This document shows, piece by piece, positions 41,490 to 52,326 of a stretch of DNA of 64,000 nt (positions are counted from its first letter, which is position 1; every line of letters starts with the position of its first letter). Both the position numbers and the translations under genes were made by a program. The notes beneath the pieces were generated by a model. It saw nothing but the letters and a program-made list of their open reading frames with translations, had not been told where the DNA came from and made no database searches. The DNA comes from Blepharisma stoltei (lineage: Eukaryota > Ciliophora > Heterotrichea > Heterotrichida > Blepharismidae), in the NCBI GenBank assembly GCA_914767885.1, contig CAJZBQ010000004.1, positions 597,001 through 661,000 on the forward strand, read 5' to 3'.

Positions 41490-43610
41490 ATAAAGACTTC
41501 CTAAGAATTGACGGATACAGATGGATTGGCAATGAGGGTACGGAGCACAGCTGTGGGGTAGGTTTTCTCGTCACGGAAGGACTGATGGAAAGCATCAAGC
41601 TTGTAGGTGCGGATGTAGAGGAGAAAATGAGAGCAAGGATCATAGCTATAGAAATTGGAAAGATAGCAATAATTGAGTGCTACTCACTAGTAAATTCGGA
41701 CACAACTGAAATGAAAAGAGACTTTATGAGGAGCTGGCAATGCAGGTATCACTAGAAAAGACAAAGGGACTAGAGGTGGCGGTAATTGGAGACACGAATG
41801 CTCATATAAGAGGGCACAGATCTGATGAAACTAATGATAATGGGAAATCGCTTATAAAGGTAGCACACAAGATTGGGCTTGAGATACTTGAGTTGGACAA
41901 CATAACTTTCACAGGAAGGAGAGGGAAGCCCAGCTGCATTGATTATTTATTAATCACACATGGTATAAGGAATAGGATAAAAAATGAGCAAATACTAGAG
42001 GATAACACAATTAGCTCTGATCACTTGCCAATATATGCTCAGATAAATACTGATAATATTTTTAAGCGTAAGATGGATAAGGAAGTATTTCGTTTAGATT
42101 TGTTGGACGATGAGGATAAGCGGAAAGAATATCAGGATGAGGTAGAAAGAATTGCTGAGACTATTAATTTTTCGGACAATCCAGATGCCTTATATAAGGA
42201 GATAATCAGAATATTCATAAGTGCAGTCAGAAGCACACTAGGTACCAGAAAAAGGCAGAAGCCTGCACTGCCGAGATCAATAGTAGATAAACTGAGGTTG
42301 GCTAAGCAAATCTACACAGCTGCTTTGGAACTAAGGGCTGGACAAATAGATAAATACATCGAACTTGAAAAGAAGCATGACCAGGTGCATCAGGATGTCC
42401 GAAAAGATATAAAGAGGTGGAAGAAGATGAAGGAAATAGAGAGGAGAATACTTATGCAGCAATCAATGACCCAAAAGATAGCGTGGAAAACCTATAGGTT
42501 ATGCAAAAGAGGCTGAAGTGGAATGCAAGCTAACTACTATGATGATGAAGTGAAAAGCACAATAGACTGGTGGAAGAGCATATATAGGGATGATGACTGA
42601 AATGGATGATGAAAGTGTGAAGAGCAACAGGAATGACAGATAACTCTAGAAGATGTACGTGAACAAGTACAGTCGATTAGAAACGGAAAAGCTAAAGGGC
42701 CAGATGGAGTAGCGGGAGAGTTAATCAAGTATGGCGGACCTACATCTTGTAGGCTTATCCATGCTCTAATGGATTTAATTTGGAGAACTGGGGAAATACC
42801 TGTAGCACTAAAGGAGGCGTATGTAATTCTGCTACCAAAAAAAGGGAATAGTAAACAACCACAGGATCAAAGACCAATAACACTGGTAAACTCAATGTTT
42901 AAAATCTTAGACAAGATGATAGCAAAAAAATTGTAGAGTGAGGTCACAAGTTCGAGCATCATTGATGAGGTGCAAGGAGGATTTATGACGCAGAGAGGCT
43001 CGGCTGATCAGATATTTACTCTGGATACTATAATCAATCATATAATGACAATGGGTGTCTCCACATGATGTGCTTTCCTTGATATTCGAAAGGCATTTGA
43101 CTCAGTTCCGAGAAGGTTATTGTTGGAAACATTATTAAGAAAGGGAGTGCAAGGTAAGACCATAAACATGATCAGCAGCATGATACAGGATGAACGGAGC
43201 TCAATAATAATAAATGGACGACCGCAAGAATGGATAATAATACAAAAAGGTGTTAGACAGGGTGGGTGTGTGTCGCCACTGGCCTTCAATTTCATACCAA
43301 ATGAGCTAGCCATCAGAATAAAGCAAACTAACCTTAGGGTGCAAATAGATCAGGAGACAAATGTAGGACTGCTATTATATGCGGATGACATAGTCTTGTT
43401 ATCTGAGACGAGGTCTAAACTGCAGGACTTATGCAACATAGTTAGCGAGTGAGCTGAGAAATATTAATTGAGTATCAATGAAGATAAGTCGGAGGTTATG
43501 TGTTTTGGTAACTCTGGAAGAAGCTCTATCAAAATAAATGGGAATTGATTAAAAACAACAAATAGCTTCAAATATTTAGGGTTCATCATGGAAAAAAGAG
43601 TCAAAAACGC

Positions 43611-44001
43611 TAACTCCCCCCCCCCCCCCTCCGTGAGCGAACACAAAAAATTTTGTTCGCTTACGGAGGGGGGTTAATTTTTTTTTTTAAAAAAAAATTT
43701 ATATATAAATTTTATAAAAAATATTTTTTTCGAAATTTAAAAAAATCCTAATTTGCAAAAATTGGGAAGCAAATATTAATTTAATTTGCAAAATTTATGT
43801 TTTAAAACGCAATTTGTTTAAAATTAAACAGAATTAGCTCTAGATTTCATTATACTAATTATCACTTATATATCAAAATTTTTTTCCATTAAAATTTTTT
43901 CTATTAAAAAAAATTTTTGTTCACTCACGGAGGGTGGGTTTTTGGTCAAAAAAATGGCGATTTTTCTAATGGTTTTGTTCGCTCACGGAGGGGGGGGGGA
44001 G
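43611..44001. mobile_element. MITE (copy N), minus orientation, inside the LINE
   Basis: TA-flanked, 391 bp, near-identical to copies B and D. Removal joins the LINE frame EKRVKN-AKHVRNRLKS. It shows the MITE family was active after the LINE inserted. Confidence 0.92.
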
Positions 44002-45036
44002 TAAGCATGTGAGAAATAGGCTCAAATCGATGAAAGTAGCATGCGGAGCATTTATTGGTGTATTAAAGGCACTGGAAGGAGTAACGATAGACACTAAAAG
44101 AAATGGTGCAAGCTCGTGTGAACTCCATAGCGCTTTATGCAACAGAAGCAGCGTCACGTGAAGAAATAACTGCGAAGATTTTGGCTGAGATGGAGAAGAC
44201 GCAACGGAGGGGATTAAGACTAATTTTGAATTCAGCACAATCTACAGTTAATGAGACACACTTACTAGATCTAGGCATGCTAACAATAAAAGCATTACTT
44301 GATAGAAGGACGATGCTATTTAGAGCTAAAGTGATGAATGCAAAGACAGGTAGTTTAATGCAAAAAATAGTGAAGATAAATTATGAGAATGAACTAGGGT
44401 GAGAAAGTAGATGCAGGTGCATTATGGAGGATTATGGCCTGAAAGACTGTGCAGGGCTGGGCCCAATGGGTTTGGAATCGTGGAAAAGTATGTGCAAAGA
44501 ACCATCTGGAGAGTTGACAGGGAGAGATGCATGAGCAGGCTGCAAGAGGAAACATGAAAGGCCACATCATTATTCTGAGATATAAACAGAGAACCATGGG
44601 GAGTAGCAAAATACATGAAGCTAAACTCCAGCGACATAAAGGGGATTAGAGAATTGTTCAGGCTAAGGGCAGGATGAAATCACACAAATGCATGCCAGTA
44701 TATTAGGCATCAGGCAAATAGCATGGAATGTGAGTATTGCAGATGACATAATCAGGATGTGAAGCATCTTATTGAAGATGCCCCAAATTCAACAATTAAA
44801 GAACTGATTTATTGATCAAACTGAAAAACTTAATAACTGGTGAGATTGATAAAAAATTAATAGATGTTGTGTTAGATTCATGGAGATATGAAAAAATGAA
44901 GTCAACAATTAGGATGAAGGAAGAATAAGTAAGAGAGGTGGATGCAGCTGTCAAAAGCTTTATAAAAGAAATTGCAAAGATTAGAAAGAATAAGGCGTTT
45001 AATGCGCGATAAAAGTTAATATTATTATTATTATTA

Positions 45037-45209
45037 TTATATGTAAGCTGTCTAAAATTAAACAGAATTAGCTAGAAATTTCATTATAGTAATTATCAAT
45101 TATATATCATATTTTGTTCATAAAAACTTTTGTTCGCTTACGGAGGGTGGGCTTTTGTGCAAAAAAAGGGATTTTTCCAATGGTTTTGTTCGATAACAGA
45201 GGGGGGAGT
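45037..45209. mobile_element. MITE fragment (copy O), minus orientation, abutting the LINE tail
   Basis: The right half of the family only: starts at GTAAGCTGTCTAAAATTAAA directly after the LINE repeat tail and ends GTTTTGTTCGATAACAGAGG-GGGGAG-TTA. The left half is absent from the other side of the LINE. Confidence 0.8.
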
Positions 45210-45487
45210 TAGGAACTCTCTGCCCGCAACATCTTGACACCAAAACCCTCAAGAATGTGTAAACTTCTCTGAACTGAGTTCAGCTGTAGGACCGTGGTCC
45301 TACCCCTAAATGCCATTTTAAATTGCCTTCTATCTATTGAAATTTTTCTAATTAAAATATTCATAACTTTAATTAGGTTTAAAGAAGAAAAATTAATTGT
45401 GCTTCAACCAAAATTTTACTATTAAATTCATAATAAGCCATTTTTAAGTGATTTCTAAGTCATCTTTTTTCTCCAACAATAAAACTA
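45210..45487. other. Intergenic spacer with two small hairpins
   Basis: CTGAACT-G-AGTTCAG (45269-45283) and GTAGGACC-GT-GGTCCTAC (45286-45303) lie side by side; otherwise AT-rich. Role unknown. Confidence 0.45.
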
Positions 45488-46056
45488 ATGTCCGAAATCT
45501 CTGGAGTAGATATTACCTGGCAAGACTTTTCTGTGAAAGGTCCTCTCTCTAAGACAGAAAAAAAACGCCGTCTTAAAGAAAATCTTCCTATTGACGATAA
45601 GGTCATCATCAACAATGTCAGTGGAACTATGAGAGCAGGGTCCTTCACAGCCATCATGGGACCATCAGGCTGTGGAAAAACAACCATGCTTAACTTTCTT
45701 TCAAACCGTCGTTATTATCTCAAAGGTCTAAAGGTAACTGGTGACGTTTTGGTCAATGGAAACTCGCGAAAATCCATTGATTTTAATTCTATCACTGGTT
45801 ACGTCATGCAGGACGACGTCATCATGGAATCGATGACTGTTGAAGAAGTCTTGACCTTTACAGCCAAGCTTAGGCTTCCTGCTGAAATTTGGAAAGACCG
45901 TATTGAGCAGGTTATCAAAGATTTAGAGCTTCACAATTGTCGCAAATCAGAAGTAGGAGGAGTTCTGAAAAAAGGTATTTCTGGAGGAGAAAAGAAAAGA
46001 GTTTCGATAGGCATTGAAATGCTTACTGATCCAGCTATTCTGTTCCTTGATGAGCC

Positions 46057-46428
46057 CAACACAAATGGCATTCAGTTCGAGAGATTATAGCTGCTAATTT
46101 TCTCTTCCTCGTAGAATTTATTTATGGGTTCGCTTTTTTCTAGAAAATTTCTACTCGTAATAGCAGTTTAACTTTGGTCAACAGGGCTAGAAGAACTGCT
46201 CAAAGAGCAAGAAGAAGTTTTAAAGGGTTTTCACATAGCACTAACAAGCTAGTCTTGGGCAGAAGGTTCAGCTGGTGATGGCATTTGTTCAGGCATGAAC
46301 TATTTGCGCATAGGCCATTAGTATCAGATCCCGGTGGCGTCACTAGTTTAAGCTTAAACGGCATTTTAGCTTTAAGGCAGTAGGAAACTTTAAATATTAA
46401 ATTAATCAAAATCGTTCCTTGATGAGCC
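46057..46428. mobile_element. SINE-like retroposon, family 3, in Walker B of ABCG copy 2
   Basis: Insert of 372 bp including one copy of the target duplication GTTCCTTGATGAGCC (46042-46056 and 46414-46428). Interior GC-richer with no family-1 landmarks; near the left ATTTATGGGTTCGCTTTTTT resembles a segment at 13507 in the eIF4G composite IES. Confidence 0.72.
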
Positions 46429-46705
46429 TACAACTGGTCTGGACTCTTACAACTCAGAAAACTTAGTCGACAAATTAAATGACTTAGCTAAAAAAGGAAT
46501 CACAGTGGTCTGCACAATCCATCAGCCAAATTCTTTTATTTATGCAAGCTTTGACCAGGTCTTGCTTTTGGCCGGAGGGTACATGATGTTCCATGGAGAT
46601 GCAAAAGATGCAATAAAACATTTCGGCGACTTAGGTTTTCCATGCCCAAAATTCAGCAACCCAGCTGAACATCTTCTAGGACTACTTAGTCCGATTGATG
46701 ATTCT

Positions 46706-46962
46706 TACTCTCCTTTCCAGCAAAGCCTCTAGAAAAATCCCTATTTCTGAAAAAGGTAAACATTCATGTGCAAGAATAAAATGCTTCAATATAAACTTTT
46801 TAAAGAAATAATAATTATACATATAATCAATTGCAATTATAATGAAACTCCAGCTAATTCTATTACTGTTAAGAAGCTTATATTTTAAGCAAAAATTTTT
46901 TATAAATTAAATTAACTTCCTTGGTTGTGAAAAAGATTTTTGCTTTCTAGTCAAGGGAGGGT
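46706..46962. mobile_element. Diverged MITE-type IES (copy R)
   Basis: TA-flanked, 257 bp. Left CTCTCCTTTCCAGCAAAGCC and right TTTTTGCTTTCTAGTCAAGGGAGGG are decayed family ends in plus orientation. Excision gives PIDDSY-ESRMEIF, matching PIDDTYEGRMEVL in the intact paralogue. Confidence 0.88.
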
Positions 46963-47925
46963 TATGAATCAAGAATGGAGATTTTCAGCAATGCGATTGT
47001 TCCTGATAACGAAGTCGTCGAGCAACGTGAAGTGCGGCATGCACTACAAACAAAAGAGTCTACCTTTTGGGAAGAACTAATGGCTTTAGGTGGACGCATT
47101 CTTAAAAATCTCACCAGAAACAAACTCATTTTTGTATTTAAAGTCGTTGCAAACGTGATTTTTATTCTCCTGACCCTGATGGCTTTCTATCAGATCTGTG
47201 ATGGGCACAGCTCAACGAGTGTATCTGATAGAGCTGGTGTGATTTTCTTTATCCTTGTGTACATTGCTTTTATGGCTGTCAACTCTTCAGGAGCCTATGC
47301 AGACGAAAAAGCAATGTTTATAAGAGAGCAAGCAAGTAAGACCTATAGACCTCATGCGTATTATTTAAGCAAACTCCTTTTTGAAGCACCAGTAGATATT
47401 ATCGTCAGGGTTTTGGTCATCTTTTTGGTCTATCTAGGTGTTGGTCTGAGCTTGGATAAGGCTGAACAGATTTTTATTTTTGTGGCAATTGCGGTGCTTG
47501 TAGAGCTCGATGCAAGAGGCTGGGGTAATTTCTTAGTCATTTCAATTCCTAATATTCAAGCAGCTTCTGCAGCGGCGCCGTTCTTATTGATTGTGCAACT
47601 TCTTTTTGCAGGATTTTTCATCAACTATAACAATATTCCAGATTACTTAATCTGGCTTGAATATATGTCGATGTTTAAATACTCATGGGGAGGAGCTATG
47701 ATTAATGAATTTAACACTTGGGACCAAGCAAAATGTGGCAGCAATCCGATGTGTGACCCTAACGACTTTTATGACCTTAAAATTTCGTTAGGGATGAATA
47801 TTTTAGCATTGGCAATTTTGGCTATTGGAACTCATGGATTTGCATATTTATGTTTGGTCAAGTTGGCAAGAAAGTTCAGACTTTAGATAATTTTAATACA
47901 GTTTATTATTATGAATTAATTATAA

Positions 47926-49087
47926 ATGGAAGAGGCAAGAAATTTGACTAACTCCCCCCTTCCGTGGTATTTTTTGCCCAAAAACCCACCATCTGTGAGC
48001 GAACAAAATTATTTTAATAGAAAAATTTTTTATGAAAAAAAATTTTGATATATAAGTGATAATTAGTATAATGAAATCTCGAACTAATTCTGTTAATTTT
48101 AAACACATTGCGTTTTAAAAAATAAATTTTGCAAATTAAATTAATATTTGCTTTCAAATTAGAATTTTTTTAAATTTTGAAGAAAAAAATTTTTTCTATA
48201 AAATTTCTATATAATTTTTTTTTAAGAAAAAATTACCCCCCTTCATGAGCGAACAAATTTTTTTTGTTCGCGCACGGAGGGAGAGTAAGAAAATTTTAAG
48301 ATATGAAGAGATGCTTAAAAATAGTGAAGAGGCACATATAAAACTGGAAAAAGAGCTAAAATCAACTAAAAAGCTCTTAAAAATTGAAAAAGACAACAAT
48401 ATTATACTCAGAAATGAAAACACAAAGACAGCAATGAATTTCAAATCGTTAAAAGATTCTTATGTGACTCTAAGTGAAGAAATACAAGCTCTAAAACTGA
48501 AGTTAAGGAATAAAAAAAACCAGAGAGATCAAGAAAGCATAGAATGAGACCTTAAAGTAGGCAACTTAAAAAAGGAAATCGAAAAAAGAGGTTAGAAATA
48601 TTTAGATAAATTGTTAGAACAAAAGGACATAGAAATTCACCGCCTTAAGCATATCATTGATGAAAAAGAGGAAAGTATTGAAGAAATAAAGAAACAGTTT
48701 GCAATTGTTCAGCAAGATCTAAACAATCAATTACAAGTTTCAAAGAATTCTGAACTTCAGTTGAAAGATAAACTTGATAAGCTTCAATCTGACTTCTACA
48801 TGAATCAGCAATCTTTGATTGCTTTCCAGCACAAATCAAGAGCCTCTGAAGAAACCTTAGAATTGTTTCACAGCATTTTAAAAAACAAAGAAGATGAAAT
48901 TCATGTGAATAAAGTGTAAAAAATATATAGAAAAGCAAAAGAGCTCGAGGCCAAAGAAGACCATTTGCAAGAAGCTGTAAGCATGCTGCAAGGGGAGCTT
49001 AGACTTATGAAACAGCAAAAAGAAGAAAAAATCCTTAAAAAGAGAAGAGATTGCATGGAATCGAGATGCTCTGTTAAGACATTTTAA
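47926..49087 (+). CDS. Coiled-coil protein, split by MITE, two introns
   Basis: 264 aa from 47926-47948, 48286-48590, 48606-48915 and 48931-49087 (795 nt). It is almost entirely coiled coil (KLEKELKSTKKLLKIEKDNN; HRLKHIIDEKEESIEEIKKQ; EIHVNKVKAKELEAKEDHLQ) with a basic C-terminus (EEKILKKRRDCMESR). One TGA=Trp. A first exon of only 8 codons (MEEARNLT) precedes the MITE, so its start is well supported by the TA phase. Structural or ciliary role plausible but unassigned. Confidence 0.75.
47949..48285. mobile_element. MITE-type IES (copy P), plus orientation
   Basis: TA-flanked, 337 bp: CTCCCCCCTTCCGTGG at the left, GAGCGAACAAATTTTTTTTG and hairpin partner at the right. Excision at codon ACT-AAG joins the 8-codon first exon to the coiled coil. 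Confidence 0.9.
48591..48605 (+). other. 15-nt intron
   Basis: GTTAGAAATATTTAG, a GTT rather than GTA 5' end. Removal joins EIEKR to DKLLEQKD and avoids the in-frame TAG. Confidence 0.8.
48916..48930 (+). other. 15-nt intron
   Basis: GTAAAAAATATATAG; removal joins HVNKV to KAKELEAKED. Confidence 0.82.
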
Positions 49088-49136
49088 TTTAAATTATTGT
49101 CGAAGTTAAAGCCAGCATAGACTTTTTTAATTAAAG

Positions 49137-50627
49137 CTATTCAATTTTATACTTGCACAATGGGCATACATTACTCCGATTAAGCCACTGGTCAATGCAA
49201 AAATCGTGGTAAAAATGACTGCATGGCAAAGTTTTGATTTTATCTCCAGGCTCATACTCACAGTAGCACACTGTGCATCTATCCAGCCCTTCTTCGTTCT
49301 GCCTAATTTCTCTAATAGGAAAAGTTTCAACTAAATCTCTTGGGGCAGCTCTTACACGATGAGAATTTATCGTTTCAATGCTTTGTTCCAGTTCAGCAAG
49401 TGCCACGTCCATGTCAATTAGTCCAGAATTCAGCCATACACGACTGCTTTCTAGCACGTAAGCTAAATTAGGATTCCTCGCACGTAAAGAACAGTCAAAA
49501 ATAATATGTGTGTTATCCATGATCAGTCCTTTTTGAGGAAAGCAAGAAGCAATAATAAAATCCAGCCCGTTTATGGATAAAACTTGCCCTTGACATACGA
49601 GCCGCTTCATTCCTTGGAAATAAGGGATTACATAGCAATTAACTAATTCATAAATAATAGCATTTCTGGCCATTCTGTGATACTGAATAGGCAAATCTTC
49701 AATGTAGCATGAAAAGGATACACTTTGAAGATGTACGAGAGGCTCCCCTTCCAAGAAAAATTGCGTCTCTCCTCCGACAAGTCCATTCATAGGCTCACTG
49801 GCAGTGACCACATATTCCATGTTATTCAAGTAAAGATATTGGTTTGTATGCAAATGCCTTTGGCTACTATTAAAGTAATTTCGAAAAACATTTGAAAATA
49901 TCGTTGGGTTTATCTGCGAAGGATAGATAGGCAAAATCTGTATTTTTTGAACTGGATTTTCGGTCAATATGTCATAGCAGTTTATTACTGTATTTTGAGT
50001 AATTAGTCCAAAGTTAGAGCGGCAGCCCAAAACTTTGAATTTCACGTTTTCACATTTAAAATAATCCCCGACTCCTAAACATCGTAAACGGGATAAAAAA
50101 TAAGGAGCCAAAAACTGAATAAAAATACTCTTGAAGTTTACTCTGCCACCTGATAATAAAGTTAATGGAAGATTTTCTCGAAATATTCCTAAAGTAATTG
50201 ACTGCAGCTCAGGAAATCTTGTATTAGGAGGTAGAGTATTGTTGCATATTGCAAAGACGTCTTGAAAACCGTCAGAAATGAGAGTAGGCAGCTCTGAAAT
50301 GGTATCATTTTCATCCCTCATAATAAATTTCCCACATCTGCATATAACTTTCTTACACAATCCGCCGTCATAACACTGATTTGAGCATTTAGGACAAGGG
50401 AAATACAGCCTTGTAGCTGGGGGAGGATTCTTTATTATCCCACTGAAAGAGTTTGATTGAATAAATCTCGTTTCTCGAACTTTCCCAAAGCCATAATCAT
50501 TTCAATTTCCGCTTGCTAAAGGGTTGTATCCGCCCAAGGTCATTAATACTGGGGGATGACTAATTTGAGAATTTCGAATGAATTGCCCAGAAATCGGTCT
50601 AGTTGGAAGAGGCTGAGCATCAAACAT
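49137..50627 (-). CDS. RING-H2 E3 ubiquitin ligase-like protein
   Basis: 496 aa, one TGA=Trp (GNWNDYGFG). C-terminal RING-H2 finger in the last 45 residues: CTVCYCEYEPGDKIKTLPC, SHFYHDFCIDQWL, then CPLC, with C-x2-C, C-x-H-x2-H and C-x2-C spacing. An N-terminal Cys cluster (FPCPKCSNQCYDGGLCKKVI, CRCG) may bind another zinc. The middle 300 residues have no recognised domain and no signal peptide; two similar segments (about residues 135-230 and 250-330) suggest an internal repeat. Substrates unknown. Start chosen at 50627 since the shorter start would lose the N-terminal Cys cluster. Confidence 0.85.
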
Positions 50628-51093
50628 TTTTATTAAATTTTATCAACATTTTATTAAATATAAATAAGTTAATTCAATCTTTTTACAATCAACAATGATT
50701 TCAACAATTGGCCTTATTTTCGAAATAATTTATTTTTCAGCATAATAATGAAGCTCTATATAATTTTTTTATTTTTATTTTTCGATTAAGTCTTGATTAT
50801 TTTTTAACAGATAGAAAATTTTTTATGGAAACATTTCTATATTTTTCGTTTGAGCAACTTCATAAGCCAAAAAAGTCTGTTATTTTTTACAAACCAAGCA
50901 CAGAAATTATCAGCTATTTATCTTGAAAAGTCGCAAGCAAGGCATCCAAATTATTTATAACCAGCAGTTGAGTGGTTCTATCTTATAAGTGTATTTATTT
51001 TCTAGCTTCCAAGTGCATTCTAAATTTAATTTATTTTTCTCATCTTCATTTTTATTCGTATTATCCGTTTTCAACGATGTCATCTCATATAAT
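50628..51093. other. Intergenic AT-rich spacer between divergent genes
   Basis: About 465 bp, presumably holds promoters for both; no recognisable repeat. Confidence 0.5.
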
Positions 51094-52146
51094 ATGTCAC
51101 GAGTTGTTATTCAAGAGTCATATGGGCCTGTTTGCAAACTGCTTCTAAACCGACCGAAAAACTTGAACGCTTTAAACTTTGAATTAGCACAAGCTTTAGA
51201 TCATGATATTACTATCGCTGAAAAAAATTCTCAAAAAATTATATTGGCATCTACAAGCGAGAGAGCTTTTCAAGCTGGCGCTGATTTATATCGTTTATTA
51301 TCAACCTGTCACGATATTCCTAATTGGGTAGGATTCTCTTATAATGTAATAAAACGACTTTACAAGCACCCTTTTGAAACTCTTAGTGTATGGCAAGGAC
51401 ATATAATAGGCTATGGAGTAGGAGTTGGAATGGCTTGCAAATATTCCTTAGCATTGCCAAGCACTCTATGATGCATGCCGGAACATCACATAGGTGTAGT
51501 GCCTGATGCTGGCTGCTCCCACTTGCTATCTCATCTACAAGATGAAGCTTATGGGCTTTACTTGTTTCTTACGAGTCGCAGAATATCTGGGATTGACTGT
51601 TACTATTCAGGGATCTGCACACATTATACACGACCAGAAAACTTGCCACATATTTTTAGCGAGATCGAAGGAAACCAAGATTCCGTTAAAAATATTTTAA
51701 ATAAATATAAATATGAGCCGGAAAAAGAACTAAGTAGGTACTTGAAGCATAAAGATGAAATTAAAGAAGCATTCACCAATCCAAGCTCTATTGAAGAAAT
51801 CTTAGAGAAGTTAGAAAATAACAACACAGAATTCAGCAGAGAGACTTCTAAAGAAATAAGGTATTTGTGTCCTTTGAGTGTGAGGATGGCTTTAGAGCAT
51901 TTTAAATCTGGGAAGCAAAGAACGTTTCTTGAGTCTTTGGATTCAGATTTTTTGCTTGACTGCAATCTTATGACATATAAAAATCAAAATTTTATCATTG
52001 GAGTTACGACCAAAATGATCGAAAAAAGCAATGCAAGACCTAATTGGGTTCCGAATTCCCTTTCTGAGGTGACATATGATATGGTCTATGACCATTTAAG
52101 AATTGACAAAAAACCAGAACTAAACTTTACAGCTCAACAATCATAG
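51094..52146 (+). CDS. 3-hydroxyisobutyryl-CoA hydrolase-type enoyl-CoA hydratase/isomerase family protein
   Basis: Crotonase-fold enzyme of valine catabolism, 350 aa with TGA=Trp at 51472 (STLWCMPEHHIG). Seen: the LNRPKNLNALNFELAQAL start, the oxyanion-hole region ASTSERAFQAGADLY, IGYGVGVGMACKY, and the HIBCH signature MPEHHIGVVPDAG (Glu and Asp expected catalytic). The C-terminal helical extension includes CPLSVRMALEHFK. The ATG at 51094 gives MSRVVIQ. An upstream hydrophobic extension without ATG is not counted, so mitochondrial targeting is unproven. No introns. Confidence 0.88.
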
Positions 52147-52326
52147 ATTAAGATAAGTATTGAATATGTATTTCAGCAATAAATTCTCGCTTTAATTTGA
52201 ATTTAAATTTCATTAATAAATTAGTGCTGATGTGCTATGATTTCTTAATAAAAATCGATTAAGATTTACTGCAAGCTCAACATTTGGTTCGAAAATTTTA
52301 AAATCTATTATTATTTATAATACCAT

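Larger units (their letters stand above)
40790..44830 (+). pseudogene. LINE ORF2: APE endonuclease and reverse transcriptase, broken
   Basis: Endonuclease: ILHLNICGPVNKIELLGNLL (40826 on), then after the SINE FLRIDGYRWIGNEGTEHSCG, GDTNAHIRGHRSDE, and the catalytic SDHLPIYAQI (41740-42516). Reverse transcriptase 42640-43600: KGPDGVAGELIKYGG, RPITLVNSMFKILDKMI, FLDIRKAFDSVP, GVRQGGCVSPLAF, and the catalytic YADDIVLLSE. TAG interrupts after MIAKKL (about 42933) and TAA after EWAEKY (about 43467). A MITE sits after the RT domain; a further shift occurs near 44100. The C-terminal Cys/His motif is near 44730. All key catalytic residues remain visible, but the frame is dead. Confidence 0.82.
39740..45036 (+). 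mobile_element. Decayed LINE (non-LTR retrotransposon), two-ORF type
   Basis: About 5.3 kb. ORF1 (from about 39750 to 40538, one A-run frame break near 40060) ends with a CCHC zinc knuckle CNVCKGCGHFEKGC. ORF2 (from about 40790) has an APE-type endonuclease, a reverse transcriptase and a C-terminal Cys/His motif (CEYCRWHNQDVKHLIED). The 3' end is a (TTA/ATT) repeat tail at 45016-45037. Trp is encoded by TGA in several places, so the element is adapted to this host's code. It is interrupted by a SINE (40938-41489) and a MITE (43611-44001), and contains in-frame TAG and TAA plus at least two frame shifts. The 5' boundary is approximate. Confidence 0.88.
45488..47886 (+). pseudogene. ABCG-type half-transporter, second copy, broken by retroposon and MITE
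   Basis: Paralogue of the gene at 34124 (very similar throughout). Segments 45488-46056, 46429-46705 and 46963-47886 add to 1770 nt, that is 589 aa, identical in length to the intact copy. NBD motifs: GPSGCGKTTM, ISGGEKKRVSI, Walker B FLDEP split by the insertion, CTIHQPNS. The membrane part (about residues 330-589) is intact with CGSNPMCDPNDFY. The MITE (46706-46962) is TA-flanked and removable. The 372-bp retroposon has a 15-bp duplication but no TA pair that restores the Walker B region. So the gene is a recent pseudogene unless the retroposon is removed by another route. Confidence 0.82.

Noticed and set aside
43038-43313. Minus-strand frames opposite the reverse transcriptase
   Set aside because: Shadows of the conserved RT frame on the plus strand.
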